In this document: positions 1 to 7,058 of the stretch, in pieces
Position numbering within the stretch: position 1 is the stretch's first letter
Layout of the letters: every line of letters starts with the position of its first letter
Assembly: GCA_000435635.1 (NCBI GenBank)
Contig: FR882120.1
Coordinates: 11,036-30,472 of the forward strand
DNA length: 19,437 nt
Origin: Prevotella sp. CAG:1320
GTDB lineage: Bacteria; Bacteroidota; Bacteroidia; Bacteroidales; Bacteroidaceae
Direction of reading: 5' to 3'
Translations under genes and position numbers: made by a program
The notes under the pieces: generated by a model
Databases searched by the model: none
The model's input: the letters and a program-made list of their open reading frames with translations, nothing else
What the model was told of the DNA's origin: nothing

Positions 1-767
1 TGTACGCAATAGAGATGCCGTGGCTTGTGGCGGCTGGTGTAGTGCACGACGTAGGGATGTAACGCGGCATCCAGGTGTTCTGTCTCGTAGTGTTTTCCTA
101 ATACCAACTTGCGCTTGTAGAACATTCCTTGCACGTTCCACCTTAGGGAGACCATCACCTTCTTGTCGTAAAGCACCGCGTTGAGCAAGTCCTGGTCGTT
201 GTAGACGATACGTTCCGGATATTTTTGGTAGAACTCCCGCAAGGCTTCCTCCACGTGGTGCTCCCGCCAATACTTTAGGTTGATTAGCAATACGCCCCCA
301 TTGAAGTAGCCATAAGAGGCGTCATACATCAGTCGCTCGGCTCTTTCTGGCTTGAATTGCACCTCGTCGCGGCAGGCGGCGATGGCCTTGCCCTCGAGAG
401 GTGTCTCCCAGAGCTCTTGCAGTGAGTGCAATACCAGCGTGTCACAGTCCATGTAGATGACCTTTTCCACGTCTTTCGGGAGCAAAGAGGCCAGGAAGCA
501 GCGGTAATACACCAGCAAGGGGAGGCGGTTGGCATCCCATGTCACCTTGTAACGAGAGGCCAGTTCGTCGGGCACGGCGTAAAACGATACTTTGGCGTTT
601 TCCTTGGCGCCCAGTTTAGAGAGAAACTCCCTGTCGGCTTGTGTCAGGTCATTGGCGATGACATGAAAGGAGAAACGTTGTCCGGGAGCGGATCTCGCGG
701 CCGAGAGCATGGCTACGCCGCAATACTTGACGTAGCCGCTGTTGATGGTATAGGCGATGTGTATCAT
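1..767 (-). CDS. GT8-family glycosyltransferase, 3' end missing
   Basis: Retaining glycosyltransferase of family GT8 (WaaJ/WaaI-like), expected to add a hexose from a nucleotide sugar to LPS or another surface glycan in the cytoplasm. The reading frame opens at the ATG at 767-765 (MIHIAYTINSGYVKYCGVAM) and stays open to the window edge, giving 255 codons. The metal-binding DxD motif is DCD at residues 107-109 inside YMDCDTLVLHSL, preceded by a Lys-Val-Ile strand; further on come the family motifs FNGGVLLINL and YNDQDLLNAV, then HYTSRHKPRH near the edge. GT8 proteins of this type are about 300 residues, so roughly 50 residues are lost beyond base 1. It starts 24 bases after the acyltransferase stop and is probably the distal gene of the envelope operon. 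Family assignment is firm; donor and acceptor sugars cannot be told. Confidence 0.9.
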   Translation of the reverse strand, partial: MIHIAYTINSGYVKYCGVAMLSAARSAPGQRFSFHVIANDLTQADREFLSKLGAKENAKVSFYAVPDELASRYKVTWDANRLPLLVYYRCFLASLLPKDVEKVIYMDCDTLVLHSLQELWETPLEGKAIAACRDEVQFKPERAERLMYDASYGYFNGGVLLINLKYWREHHVEEALREFYQKYPERIVYNDQDLLNAVLYDKKVMVSLRWNVQGMFYKRKLVLGKHYETEHLDAALHPYVVHYTSRHKPRHLYCV

Positions 768-791
768 TGTCGGGGCTTCTTTGGAAATGTA

Positions 792-1730
792 TTACTTATG
801 CACTACCTTGCCGTTAACGTACTTGAAGTGGGCGTTGAACTCCTCGTGGGTGCGTTTCCATCTGTTGTGGCTCCACAGGTAGTAGGCGGGCGCGCGGCGG
901 ATGGTCTTCTCCAGCTCCCGGAAATAAACATCGGTGACGTGGAACTCGGGTTGCTCCTTGGGCGAGCGTGTCAAGAGGTGGAACTCACAATTATAGTGGC
1001 CGCGGCTCACGCGGCTCATGTCGCCATAGAACACGGCTTGGTTGAAGTGGCAGGCCAACTTCTCGGAGCCGGTGAACACGGGGGTGTCATGGCGCAGGAA
1101 GTCTACCCAGTGGTGGATGCTGTTCCATTTGGGCGACTGGTCGGCTATGTAGCCGCATATCACTATCTTGCCTTCTTGCTGGCATCTCACCATCCAGCGC
1201 AAGGCGTCTTTCTTGGGCACGCAGTGGGAGCCTTGGCGTTCGCGCACGAACTTGAACAGCTTGTCGAAGTATTCATTGGCCAAGGGGTGATAGAGCTGGC
1301 AGCAGGTCACGTCCTCTTGCAGCCAGTTGGGCAAGGAGGTAATCCATTCCCAGTTGCCATAGTGCCCCAGGAGGAGCGCTACCGACTGCCCCTCGTCGAC
1401 TACCTTTTTTATTTCCTCCAGTCCCGTGAAGGTCATGCGCTTCCGGAGTTGCCCGTGGCTCATGGTCATCAGCTTGATGGTCTCCACCAGGTAGTCGCAG
1501 AAGTAGCGGTAGAAGCCGTTCCTCAGCGCCCGCAGCTCCTTGTCCGACTTCTCGGGGAAAGAGGTCTTCAGGTTGTTCCATATCACCCGGTGCCTATACC
1601 TTATTATATATATAAGGAGAAAGGCCAGGAAATCGGAGATGAGATAGTGCGCCCACAGTGGTAACAGCGAGGCCGCGTACCAAAAGCCGTAAGCCAATAT
1701 GTAGGCTGTATAGTGAAGGGCTTTTCTCAT
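792..1730 (-). CDS. LpxL/HtrB-family lipid A (lysophospholipid) acyltransferase
   Basis: A 312-residue membrane-anchored acyltransferase that in this family moves an acyl chain from acyl-ACP onto a lipid A precursor at the inner face of the inner membrane. The N-terminus has hydrophobic segments at about residues 5-45. The catalytic HX4E motif is H123-E128 in LLGHYGNWEW. A DQSP motif lies at 197-200, and the C-terminal YLWSHNRWKR motif at about 284-293 is typical of the family. Length is normal (about 300). The start ATG lies only 3 bases after the stop of the upstream ABC exporter, which suggests translational coupling, and the pairing of an acyltransferase with an MsbA-like exporter fits lipid A assembly and flipping. 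Acylation of another lipid (for example an amino lipid) cannot be excluded from sequence alone. Confidence 0.9.
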   Translation of the reverse strand: MRKALHYTAYILAYGFWYAASLLPLWAHYLISDFLAFLLIYIIRYRHRVIWNNLKTSFPEKSDKELRALRNGFYRYFCDYLVETIKLMTMSHGQLRKRMTFTGLEEIKKVVDEGQSVALLLGHYGNWEWITSLPNWLQEDVTCCQLYHPLANEYFDKLFKFVRERQGSHCVPKKDALRWMVRCQQEGKIVICGYIADQSPKWNSIHHWVDFLRHDTPVFTGSEKLACHFNQAVFYGDMSRVSRGHYNCEFHLLTRSPKEQPEFHVTDVYFRELEKTIRRAPAYYLWSHNRWKRTHEEFNAHFKYVNGKVVHK

Positions 1731-1733
1731 GGC

Positions 1734-3566
1734 TTATATCTCTTGCATGTCGTGCAACTTCTTGTAGTAGCCATCCTCTTGCATCAGTTCCTCATGAGTG
1801 CCTCGCTCCACGATGCGCCCTTCGTGCAACACGCATATCTCGTCAGCGTTCTTGATGGTAGACAACCTGTGGGCGACGGCGATGGTGGTGCGCGTCTTCA
1901 TCAGTCTTTCCAACGCGTCTTGCACCAGTCTTTCGCTTTCCGTGTCGAGGGCCGAGGTGGCCTCGTCCAGTATCAGTATGGGCGGGTTCTTCAAGATGGC
2001 CCGGGCGATGCTCACCCTTTGGCGTTGCCCGCCGGAGAGCCTTCCTCCCCTGTCACCTATGTTGGTGTCATATCCCTTTTCGCTTTGCGTGATGAAGTCG
2101 TGGGCGTTGGCTATCTTCGCGGCCTGCTCCACTTGCGCAGGCGTGGCGTGGTCTACCCCGAAGGAGATGTTGTTGTAGAAGCTGTCATTGAAAAGGATGG
2201 CTTCCTGGTTGACGTTGCCTATCAGCTGTCGCAAGTCATGGATGCCCACGTCTTTCACGTTGATACCGTCTATGAGCACCTCGCCTTCCTGCACGTCATA
2301 ATAGCGGGGAATCAAGTCAAGCAACGTAGACTTGCCACTGCCGCTCTGTCCCACCAGGGCGATGGTCTTGCCCTTTGGTATCACCAGGTTGATGTCTTTC
2401 AGCACCCATCTCTGGTCATATTTGAAAGAAACGTGGCGGAACTCTATCTCGTGCTCAAAGGCGATGAGGGGCTTGGGATGCTCAGGTTCCTTGATGGTCA
2501 CCTCCGCTTTCAGTATCTTGTCTACCCTTTCCATGGAAGCCAAGCCCTTGGGAATGTTGTAGCTGGCCTTGGAGAATTCCTTCAGCGGATTGATGATGCT
2601 GTAGAGTATCACGAGATAGTAGATGAACGTGGGACCGGAGATGGAACCATAGTTGAGCACCAGGATGCCGCCAAACCACAGCACGATGATAATCATCACC
2701 GTGCCCAGGAACTCGCTCATGGGATGCGCCATCTGCTGGCGGATGTTTACCTTCATGACCAAAGTGCGGTAAGCGTCGTTCACGCGGGCAAACCGCTTGT
2801 TCATCTTCTCCTCCGCGCAGAAAGCCTTGATGATGCGCAGGCCTCCCAGCGTTTCTTCCACCTGGCTCATGGTGTCGCTCCAGAGCTGTTGCGCCTCGAT
2901 GCTCCTGGCTTTTAGCTTCCTGCCCACATAGCCCATGAACCAACCGAAGAGGGGAACGAAGAAAAGCGTGAACAGCGTGAGTTGCCAGGAGATGAATATC
3001 AGCGTGCCGAAGTAGGCGATGATGAGCACGGGATTCTTGAAGAGCATGTCCAGCGAAGACATGATGCTGGTCTCTATCTCCTGCACGTCACCGCTCATGC
3101 GGGCGATGATGTCTCCCTTGCGCTCTTCGCTGAAGAAGCCCAGCGAGAGGCTGTTGATCTTCTGGTAGATCTGGTTGCGGATGTCTCTCACCACTCCCGT
3201 GCGGATGGGGATGATAGTCGCGGAGGACAGGAAGTAGGCTCCTGTCTTCAGGAAGGTGGCAAAGGCCAGGAAGAGACCTATCAATAGCAGGGTGGTGGTT
3301 TCCCCACAGTCTCCTATCAGCTCGCGCACGTAGAAGTCGGCGTTGTTGCTTACCACGTCCTTTACCGGAGCCTCGCCCCATTCCATCAGCCTGGTGGCCG
3401 TGGCGGCCCCTTCTGTCTTGAAGAGTATCTGCAAGATGGGGATGATGGCGGCGAAAGAGAATATGTTCAATACCGCCGAAAGGATATTGAACAGCACCGA
3501 GAGCGCCAGGTAGCGCTTGTAGGGTCGCAAGAAGCGCCGCAAGACAAGCAGGAATTCCTTAATCAT
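1734..3566 (-). CDS. MsbA-like ABC exporter (fused membrane and ATPase domains)
   Basis: A 610-residue half-transporter that should dimerise in the inner membrane and export lipid A core, another lipid or a hydrophobic compound using ATP. The N-terminal type I exporter membrane domain covers about residues 1-330, with several clear hydrophobic helices. The nucleotide-binding domain follows: Walker A GQSGSGKST at 406-414, signature LSGGQ at 510-514, Walker B ILILDEA at 530-536, and H-loop His at 566. I chose the ATG at 3566 (MIKEFLLVLRRFLRPYKR) over an upstream in-frame ATG at 3665, because the 33 extra residues are basic, unlike the family, and overlap the end of miaB. It sits between miaB (46-bp gap) and the acyltransferase (3-bp gap). 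The MsbA role rests on general similarity and on the acyltransferase and GT8 next door. Confidence 0.92.
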   Translation of the reverse strand: MIKEFLLVLRRFLRPYKRYLALSVLFNILSAVLNIFSFAAIIPILQILFKTEGAATATRLMEWGEAPVKDVVSNNADFYVRELIGDCGETTTLLLIGLFLAFATFLKTGAYFLSSATIIPIRTGVVRDIRNQIYQKINSLSLGFFSEERKGDIIARMSGDVQEIETSIMSSLDMLFKNPVLIIAYFGTLIFISWQLTLFTLFFVPLFGWFMGYVGRKLKARSIEAQQLWSDTMSQVEETLGGLRIIKAFCAEEKMNKRFARVNDAYRTLVMKVNIRQQMAHPMSEFLGTVMIIIVLWFGGILVLNYGSISGPTFIYYLVILYSIINPLKEFSKASYNIPKGLASMERVDKILKAEVTIKEPEHPKPLIAFEHEIEFRHVSFKYDQRWVLKDINLVIPKGKTIALVGQSGSGKSTLLDLIPRYYDVQEGEVLIDGINVKDVGIHDLRQLIGNVNQEAILFNDSFYNNISFGVDHATPAQVEQAAKIANAHDFITQSEKGYDTNIGDRGGRLSGGQRQRVSIARAILKNPPILILDEATSALDTESERLVQDALERLMKTRTTIAVAHRLSTIKNADEICVLHEGRIVERGTHEELMQEDGYYKKLHDMQEI

Positions 3567-3570
3567 GTGA

Positions 3571-3602
3571 CAAATATAAGATTTAATTTCAAATCTCGCA
3601 AG
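3571..3602 (-). promoter_or_regulatory. Possible internal Bacteroidetes promoter before the ABC exporter
   Basis: In the 46-bp gap after miaB the minus strand reads TATATTTG (3578-3571), a full match to the Bacteroidetes -7 consensus TAnnTTTG. It is preceded at exactly 20 bases by CTTG (3602-3599), three of four bases of the -33 TTTG. The transcription start would fall within a few bases of the ATG at 3566, so any transcript would have almost no leader. The gap is AT-rich, so a chance match is possible. Confidence 0.3.
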
Positions 3603-3612
3603 TTTTCTCGCC

Positions 3613-4950
3613 TTATTCGCCCGTTTCCTCTCCGAAAAGGGTCGCGCTGGTGGAGTGGGTAACACGTACGGACACGAGGTCTCCTACATGGTGGTTTCCT
3701 TTGTCAAACACCACCATCTTGTTTTGCCCGGTGCGTCCGCAGAGCTGATCGTGACTGCGTTTGCTGTATCCCTCTACCAATACTTGGAACGTCTTGCCCT
3801 CGTCCTTGCGGTTTTGCGCCGCGCTTACCTCGGTTTGCAATTGTATCAACTCGTTGAGCCGGGCAATCTTCGTCTCCTCAGGCACGTTGTCGGGCAGGTG
3901 CTTGGCGGCGTAAGTGCCAGGACGCTCAGAATACTTGAACATGAAAGCGGAGTCGAAGCCTACCTCTCTCACTAGGCTGAGCGTTTGCCGGTGGTCTTCC
4001 TCTGTCTCGTCGTGATAGCCCACGAAGATGTCCGTGGATATGGCGCAATCGGGAATGATTCTCCTGATGGCGGCCACCTTGTCTAGGTATTGCTCGCGGG
4101 TGTATTTGCGGTTCATCAGGCGCAATATCTTGTCGCTGCCGCTTTGTGCGGGGAAGTGGATGTGATGGCACAGGTTGGGTTCCTCGGCAATGGCGTGGAG
4201 AATGTCCTCAGACATGTCCTCGGGGTTGGAGGTGGTGAACCGCACCCTCATGTGGGGCACTTCCCTGGCCACCATCCGCAGCAGTTGGGCGAAGGAGACG
4301 GCTCCTTCCACCAGCTTTCCGGCAGGTGACAGGCCGTAGCTATTGACATTCTGCCCCAGGAGGGTTACTTCCTTGAAGCCCCTCTCGCTCAAGTCCCTTA
4401 CCTCTCGCAAGATGCTCTCCACGTCCCGGCTGCGTTCCCGTCCGCGGGTATAAGGCACGATGCAGTAGTGGCAGAAATTATTGCAGCCGCGCATGATGCT
4501 CACGAAACCGCTCACCCTGTTGGCGCTCATGCGCAAGGGCACGATATCTCGATAGGTCTCGCTGGTGGATAGTTGCGTGTCCACGGCAGGATGTCCCAGT
4601 TCGCATTGGGCTATCAGCTCCGGCAGGCGCAGGTAACTGTCGGGGCCGCATACCAGGTTGGCGTGGTGCTGGTCAATAAGCTCCTCTTTCACCCGTTGCG
4701 CCATGCAGCCCAGCACGCCTAATATTAACGCGCGGCCTTTTTTTCTTTCGGCATGCAACATCTCTAGCCTGTGATATATCTTGTTTTCGGCATTTTCTCT
4801 TACGCTACATGTATTGAGGAACACGGCATCCGCCTCTTCCTCACGTTCGCAAAGGTCGTAACCCGCCATTTTCATCACGGCGGCCACCACCTCGCTGTCG
4901 GCCACGTTCATCTGGCAGCCATAAGTCTCTATGTATAGTTTCTTTGTCAT
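3613..4950 (-). CDS. miaB: tRNA-2-methylthio-N6-dimethylallyladenosine synthase MiaB
   Basis: Radical-SAM methylthiotransferase that converts i6A37 to ms2i6A37 in tRNAs reading UNN codons. The 445-residue protein has the usual three parts. The N-terminal UPF0004 domain carries the cluster ligands C12 (YGCQMN), C48 (NTCSVRENA) and C82 (LGCMAQR). The radical-SAM core has CX3CX2C at C156, C160 and C163 (RGCNNFCHYCIVPYTRGRERSR). A C-terminal TRAM domain of about 65 residues completes it. The FCHYCIVPYTRGRERSR signature and the length are those of MiaB rather than MtaB or RimO. It starts 16 bases after the PAP2_3 gene and is embedded in an otherwise lipid-related operon. Confidence 0.97.
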   Translation of the reverse strand: MTKKLYIETYGCQMNVADSEVVAAVMKMAGYDLCEREEEADAVFLNTCSVRENAENKIYHRLEMLHAERKKGRALILGVLGCMAQRVKEELIDQHHANLVCGPDSYLRLPELIAQCELGHPAVDTQLSTSETYRDIVPLRMSANRVSGFVSIMRGCNNFCHYCIVPYTRGRERSRDVESILREVRDLSERGFKEVTLLGQNVNSYGLSPAGKLVEGAVSFAQLLRMVAREVPHMRVRFTTSNPEDMSEDILHAIAEEPNLCHHIHFPAQSGSDKILRLMNRKYTREQYLDKVAAIRRIIPDCAISTDIFVGYHDETEEDHRQTLSLVREVGFDSAFMFKYSERPGTYAAKHLPDNVPEETKIARLNELIQLQTEVSAAQNRKDEGKTFQVLVEGYSKRSHDQLCGRTGQNKMVVFDKGNHHVGDLVSVRVTHSTSATLFGEETGE

Positions 4951-4966
4951 AACGGTCTGAAAAATG

Positions 4967-5929
4967 TTAATCCTTGACGCGCATTCCCCTGGTTATCCAG
5001 GCCAAGAGGAAATAAAGTAGTACGCCCGACAGCAATCCGGCGATTAAGTCCACCAGGTAATGGGCCTGGATGTATACCGTGGCGAGACACAGGAAAAAAT
5101 AGATGGGCAGCAGGATATAGAAAAACTTGCGGTTGCCGCTATGCCATACCAGGAACATGCACACCGTGCTCACTCCGGCATGACTGCTGGGGAAGGCTGC
5201 CGTAGGACGTTCTCCCGCCGCCTTGGCGTCTTCCACGAGCTGGTAGAAAATTCCGTCGGTGTATCCAGGGGATGGAAGGCAGTCTTGGTGATGGCTGAAG
5301 TAATCGCCCATGGCGGGAAAGATGCCCTTGGCGATGTCTCCCAATCCCACGGCATGGTAATAAAAAGTGGGTCCCACCACGGGAACGAACAGGAAAATGG
5401 CGAAATAGATGAAAAACGAGGCCAATATGATAGTGGCGCATCGCTCAAATTCCCCATAGCGTTGAATAAAATAATAGAACGCCACGGTGGCTATGATGGG
5501 GTAATACATGAAGTATCCCATGTCCATCAGCTCGCTTACCACGGGCCAATGCAGGTATTTGGAGAAAAGCAAGGCGGGTTGGCAATCGAATAAATCCTGT
5601 TCCCATTGGGCGAAAACATGGTCTAAATTGGGGAACATGCGGTTAATCTCGTAGGTGTCAGGATACCACCAGGCCAGCAAAGCCAACTGCGCCACTACCC
5701 TGGCGAAACGGGTGACACGGCAGGGATACATGCGATAAACGCCCCACAAGGCCAAGGTGATGGCGATTACCCTGATCCTCCCCCATATCATGGCTTCGGG
5801 GTTCACCACTTTGGTAAAGGTGAAAAGCAGCGTGATGATGGTCAAGGCCATATAGCCAAGCATCACCCACTCCACCGCCAGCAAGCCTTTGACGGGTTTT
5901 TTCTCTATTTTGAAAAGTTTATTCTTCAC
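4967..5929 (-). CDS. PAP2_3-type membrane phosphatase/phosphotransferase (Aur1/Ipt1-like)
   Basis: A 320-residue multi-pass membrane protein of the PAP2 superfamily. Hydrophobic segments appear at about 18-38, 53-67, 75-90, 135-155, 163-190, 250-262 and 269-310. PAP2 motifs are PSSHAG at 247-252 and a final motif with H290 and D294 (IQAHYLVDLIAG); the classical KxxxxxxRP first motif is not obvious. This layout matches the PAP2_3 branch, which includes eukaryotic inositol-phosphorylceramide synthases, so it may dephosphorylate a lipid phosphate or transfer a phospho-headgroup. The start codon is GTG at 5929-5927; it overlaps the TGA of the epimerase as GTGA, implying tight translational coupling. 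The coupled reductase-like neighbour suggests sphingolipid or other lipid metabolism, which is inference. Confidence 0.85.
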   Translation of the reverse strand: MKNKLFKIEKKPVKGLLAVEWVMLGYMALTIITLLFTFTKVVNPEAMIWGRIRVIAITLALWGVYRMYPCRVTRFARVVAQLALLAWWYPDTYEINRMFPNLDHVFAQWEQDLFDCQPALLFSKYLHWPVVSELMDMGYFMYYPIIATVAFYYFIQRYGEFERCATIILASFFIYFAIFLFVPVVGPTFYYHAVGLGDIAKGIFPAMGDYFSHHQDCLPSPGYTDGIFYQLVEDAKAAGERPTAAFPSSHAGVSTVCMFLVWHSGNRKFFYILLPIYFFLCLATVYIQAHYLVDLIAGLLSGVLLYFLLAWITRGMRVKD

Positions 5930-6921
5930 AGCCAGTTATGTTTTTTATACCAAGCCACCGATAGCTTTACGCCCTGTTCCAGGTTGAAACGGGGTTGATA
6001 GCCCAACTCTTCCATGGCGGGGCGGATGTCACATCGCCAGTTGCGCTGTTTCAGTATATGGTATTTGTCGTTGTTCAGCGTACTGGGCTTTCCCGTAATC
6101 TTGGTTAATGCTCCATTGACAGAGGTCACGGTATGCAGGAGCCATAGTGGCGCGGTAATCCTTATCCACCACGGATTGCCCAAAGCCGTCCGCAACAGGT
6201 CGCTGAATGTACTGCTTTGGTATACATTCCCGTCGGTGAGGAAATACTTCCTGCCAGTCCGCCCGTGCTCCAATGCCAGGAATACGGCTTGCACGACATC
6301 TGCCACGTAGACGAAAGTGATGTCTTGCCGTTTGTAGCCTACGGCGAAATCCACGTGTCGCTGGATAGACCTTGCCATGAGGTAATAGTCGCGCTCCCTT
6401 GGACCATACACCCCCGTAGGTCTTAATATCACGTAGGGGAGTTTGGTGCCGTAAGATTCCAACAATCTTTCCGCTTCCAGCTTGCTTTGTCCATAGGCCG
6501 TGTTGGGACGCGGCGTGTCTTGTTCCGAGATTTCCTCATAGGGTTGCCCTTCCTTGATGGCTCCATAAACGCTGAGACTCGATAAATAGACGAACTTCTT
6601 CAGCGGCATGTCCAGTTCCAACAAGGCTTCCACCAAGTGGCGAGTGCCTTCGGTGTTGATGGTGAAAAAGTCTTGTTCGCGCAAACACTTGGTAGCTCCA
6701 GCGGCGTGCACCACATAGTCGAACGAGTGTCCCGAGAGTTGTTGTTTCAACGTTTCCTTGTCCGATAGATTGAGTTCTATCAGGTGTATCCTGTCGTCTT
6801 GCAAGTATTGTCGGGAACTGGACTTGCGCACGGCGGCCCATGTCTCCATGCCTTTTGCCAGTGCTTCCTCTACGATAAAGCTGCCAATGAAGCCAGAAGC
6901 GCCGGTGATTAATATTCTCAT
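5926..6921 (-). CDS. NAD-dependent epimerase/reductase, extended SDR family
   Basis: A 331-residue extended short-chain dehydrogenase. The Rossmann nucleotide motif GASGFIG is at residues 7-13, the catalytic Ser region SSLSVYG at 114-120, and the YxxxK pair is Y143 and K147 (AYGQSKLEAE). LRPTGVYGPRE follows at about 167-177. I chose the ATG at 6921 (MRILITG) over an in-frame ATG at 6945, because the eight extra residues precede the first beta strand and the promoter-like -7 element lies at 6943-6950, across the earlier start. The family includes sugar epimerases, dihydroflavonol reductases, 3-beta-hydroxysteroid dehydrogenases and bacterial ceramide/3-ketosphinganine reductases. From memory, a B. 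thetaiotaomicron locus (BT_0972) with 3-ketosphinganine reductase activity is also annotated as a dehydrogenase/epimerase; I could not test orthology. It heads the minus-strand operon. Confidence 0.88.
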   Translation of the reverse strand: MRILITGASGFIGSFIVEEALAKGMETWAAVRKSSSRQYLQDDRIHLIELNLSDKETLKQQLSGHSFDYVVHAAGATKCLREQDFFTINTEGTRHLVEALLELDMPLKKFVYLSSLSVYGAIKEGQPYEEISEQDTPRPNTAYGQSKLEAERLLESYGTKLPYVILRPTGVYGPRERDYYLMARSIQRHVDFAVGYKRQDITFVYVADVVQAVFLALEHGRTGRKYFLTDGNVYQSSTFSDLLRTALGNPWWIRITAPLWLLHTVTSVNGALTKITGKPSTLNNDKYHILKQRNWRCDIRPAMEELGYQPRFNLEQGVKLSVAWYKKHNWL

Positions 6922-6942
6922 CGTGGTCTTGGAATTTGGGCG

Positions 6943-6974
6943 CAAAGATAATGATATTTCCGTTGACGGGCAAA
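6943..6974 (-). promoter_or_regulatory. Bacteroidetes-type housekeeping promoter for the lipid operon
   Basis: The minus strand has TTTG at 6974-6971, a 20-base spacer, and TATCTTTG at 6950-6943. This matches both elements of the Bacteroidetes sigma-70 consensus (TTTG, 19-21 bases, TAnnTTTG) at the proper spacing. Transcription would begin at about 6936-6940 and leave a short leader before the ATG at 6921. The divergent rnr gene has only weaker candidates in the same 137-bp intergenic region (for example TTTCTTTG at 7023-7030 with no good partner). Confidence 0.65.
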
Positions 6975-7058
6975 TTTAATGTGAAAATATCGAAAATAAT
7001 AGGTTTTCTCGATTTTATTTTGTTTCTTTGCAATATCAATTATTTAACCTGTTACACT

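Noticed and set aside
426..1664. 412-residue plus-strand open frame opposite the acyltransferase and GT8 genes
   Set aside because: It is antisense to two well-supported family members. Its translation is Val/His/Gly-rich with no recognisable domain, as expected from the mirror frame of a codon-biased gene.
1713..2915. 400-residue plus-strand open frame opposite the ABC exporter
   Set aside because: The minus strand carries all the ABC motifs in frame. The plus-strand product is His/Leu/Val-rich, without family features, signal or plausible start context.
7003..7030. Possible rnr promoter (TTTCTTTG)
   Set aside because: One mismatch in the key TA step and no TTTG at the right distance upstream. 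Not strong enough to annotate.
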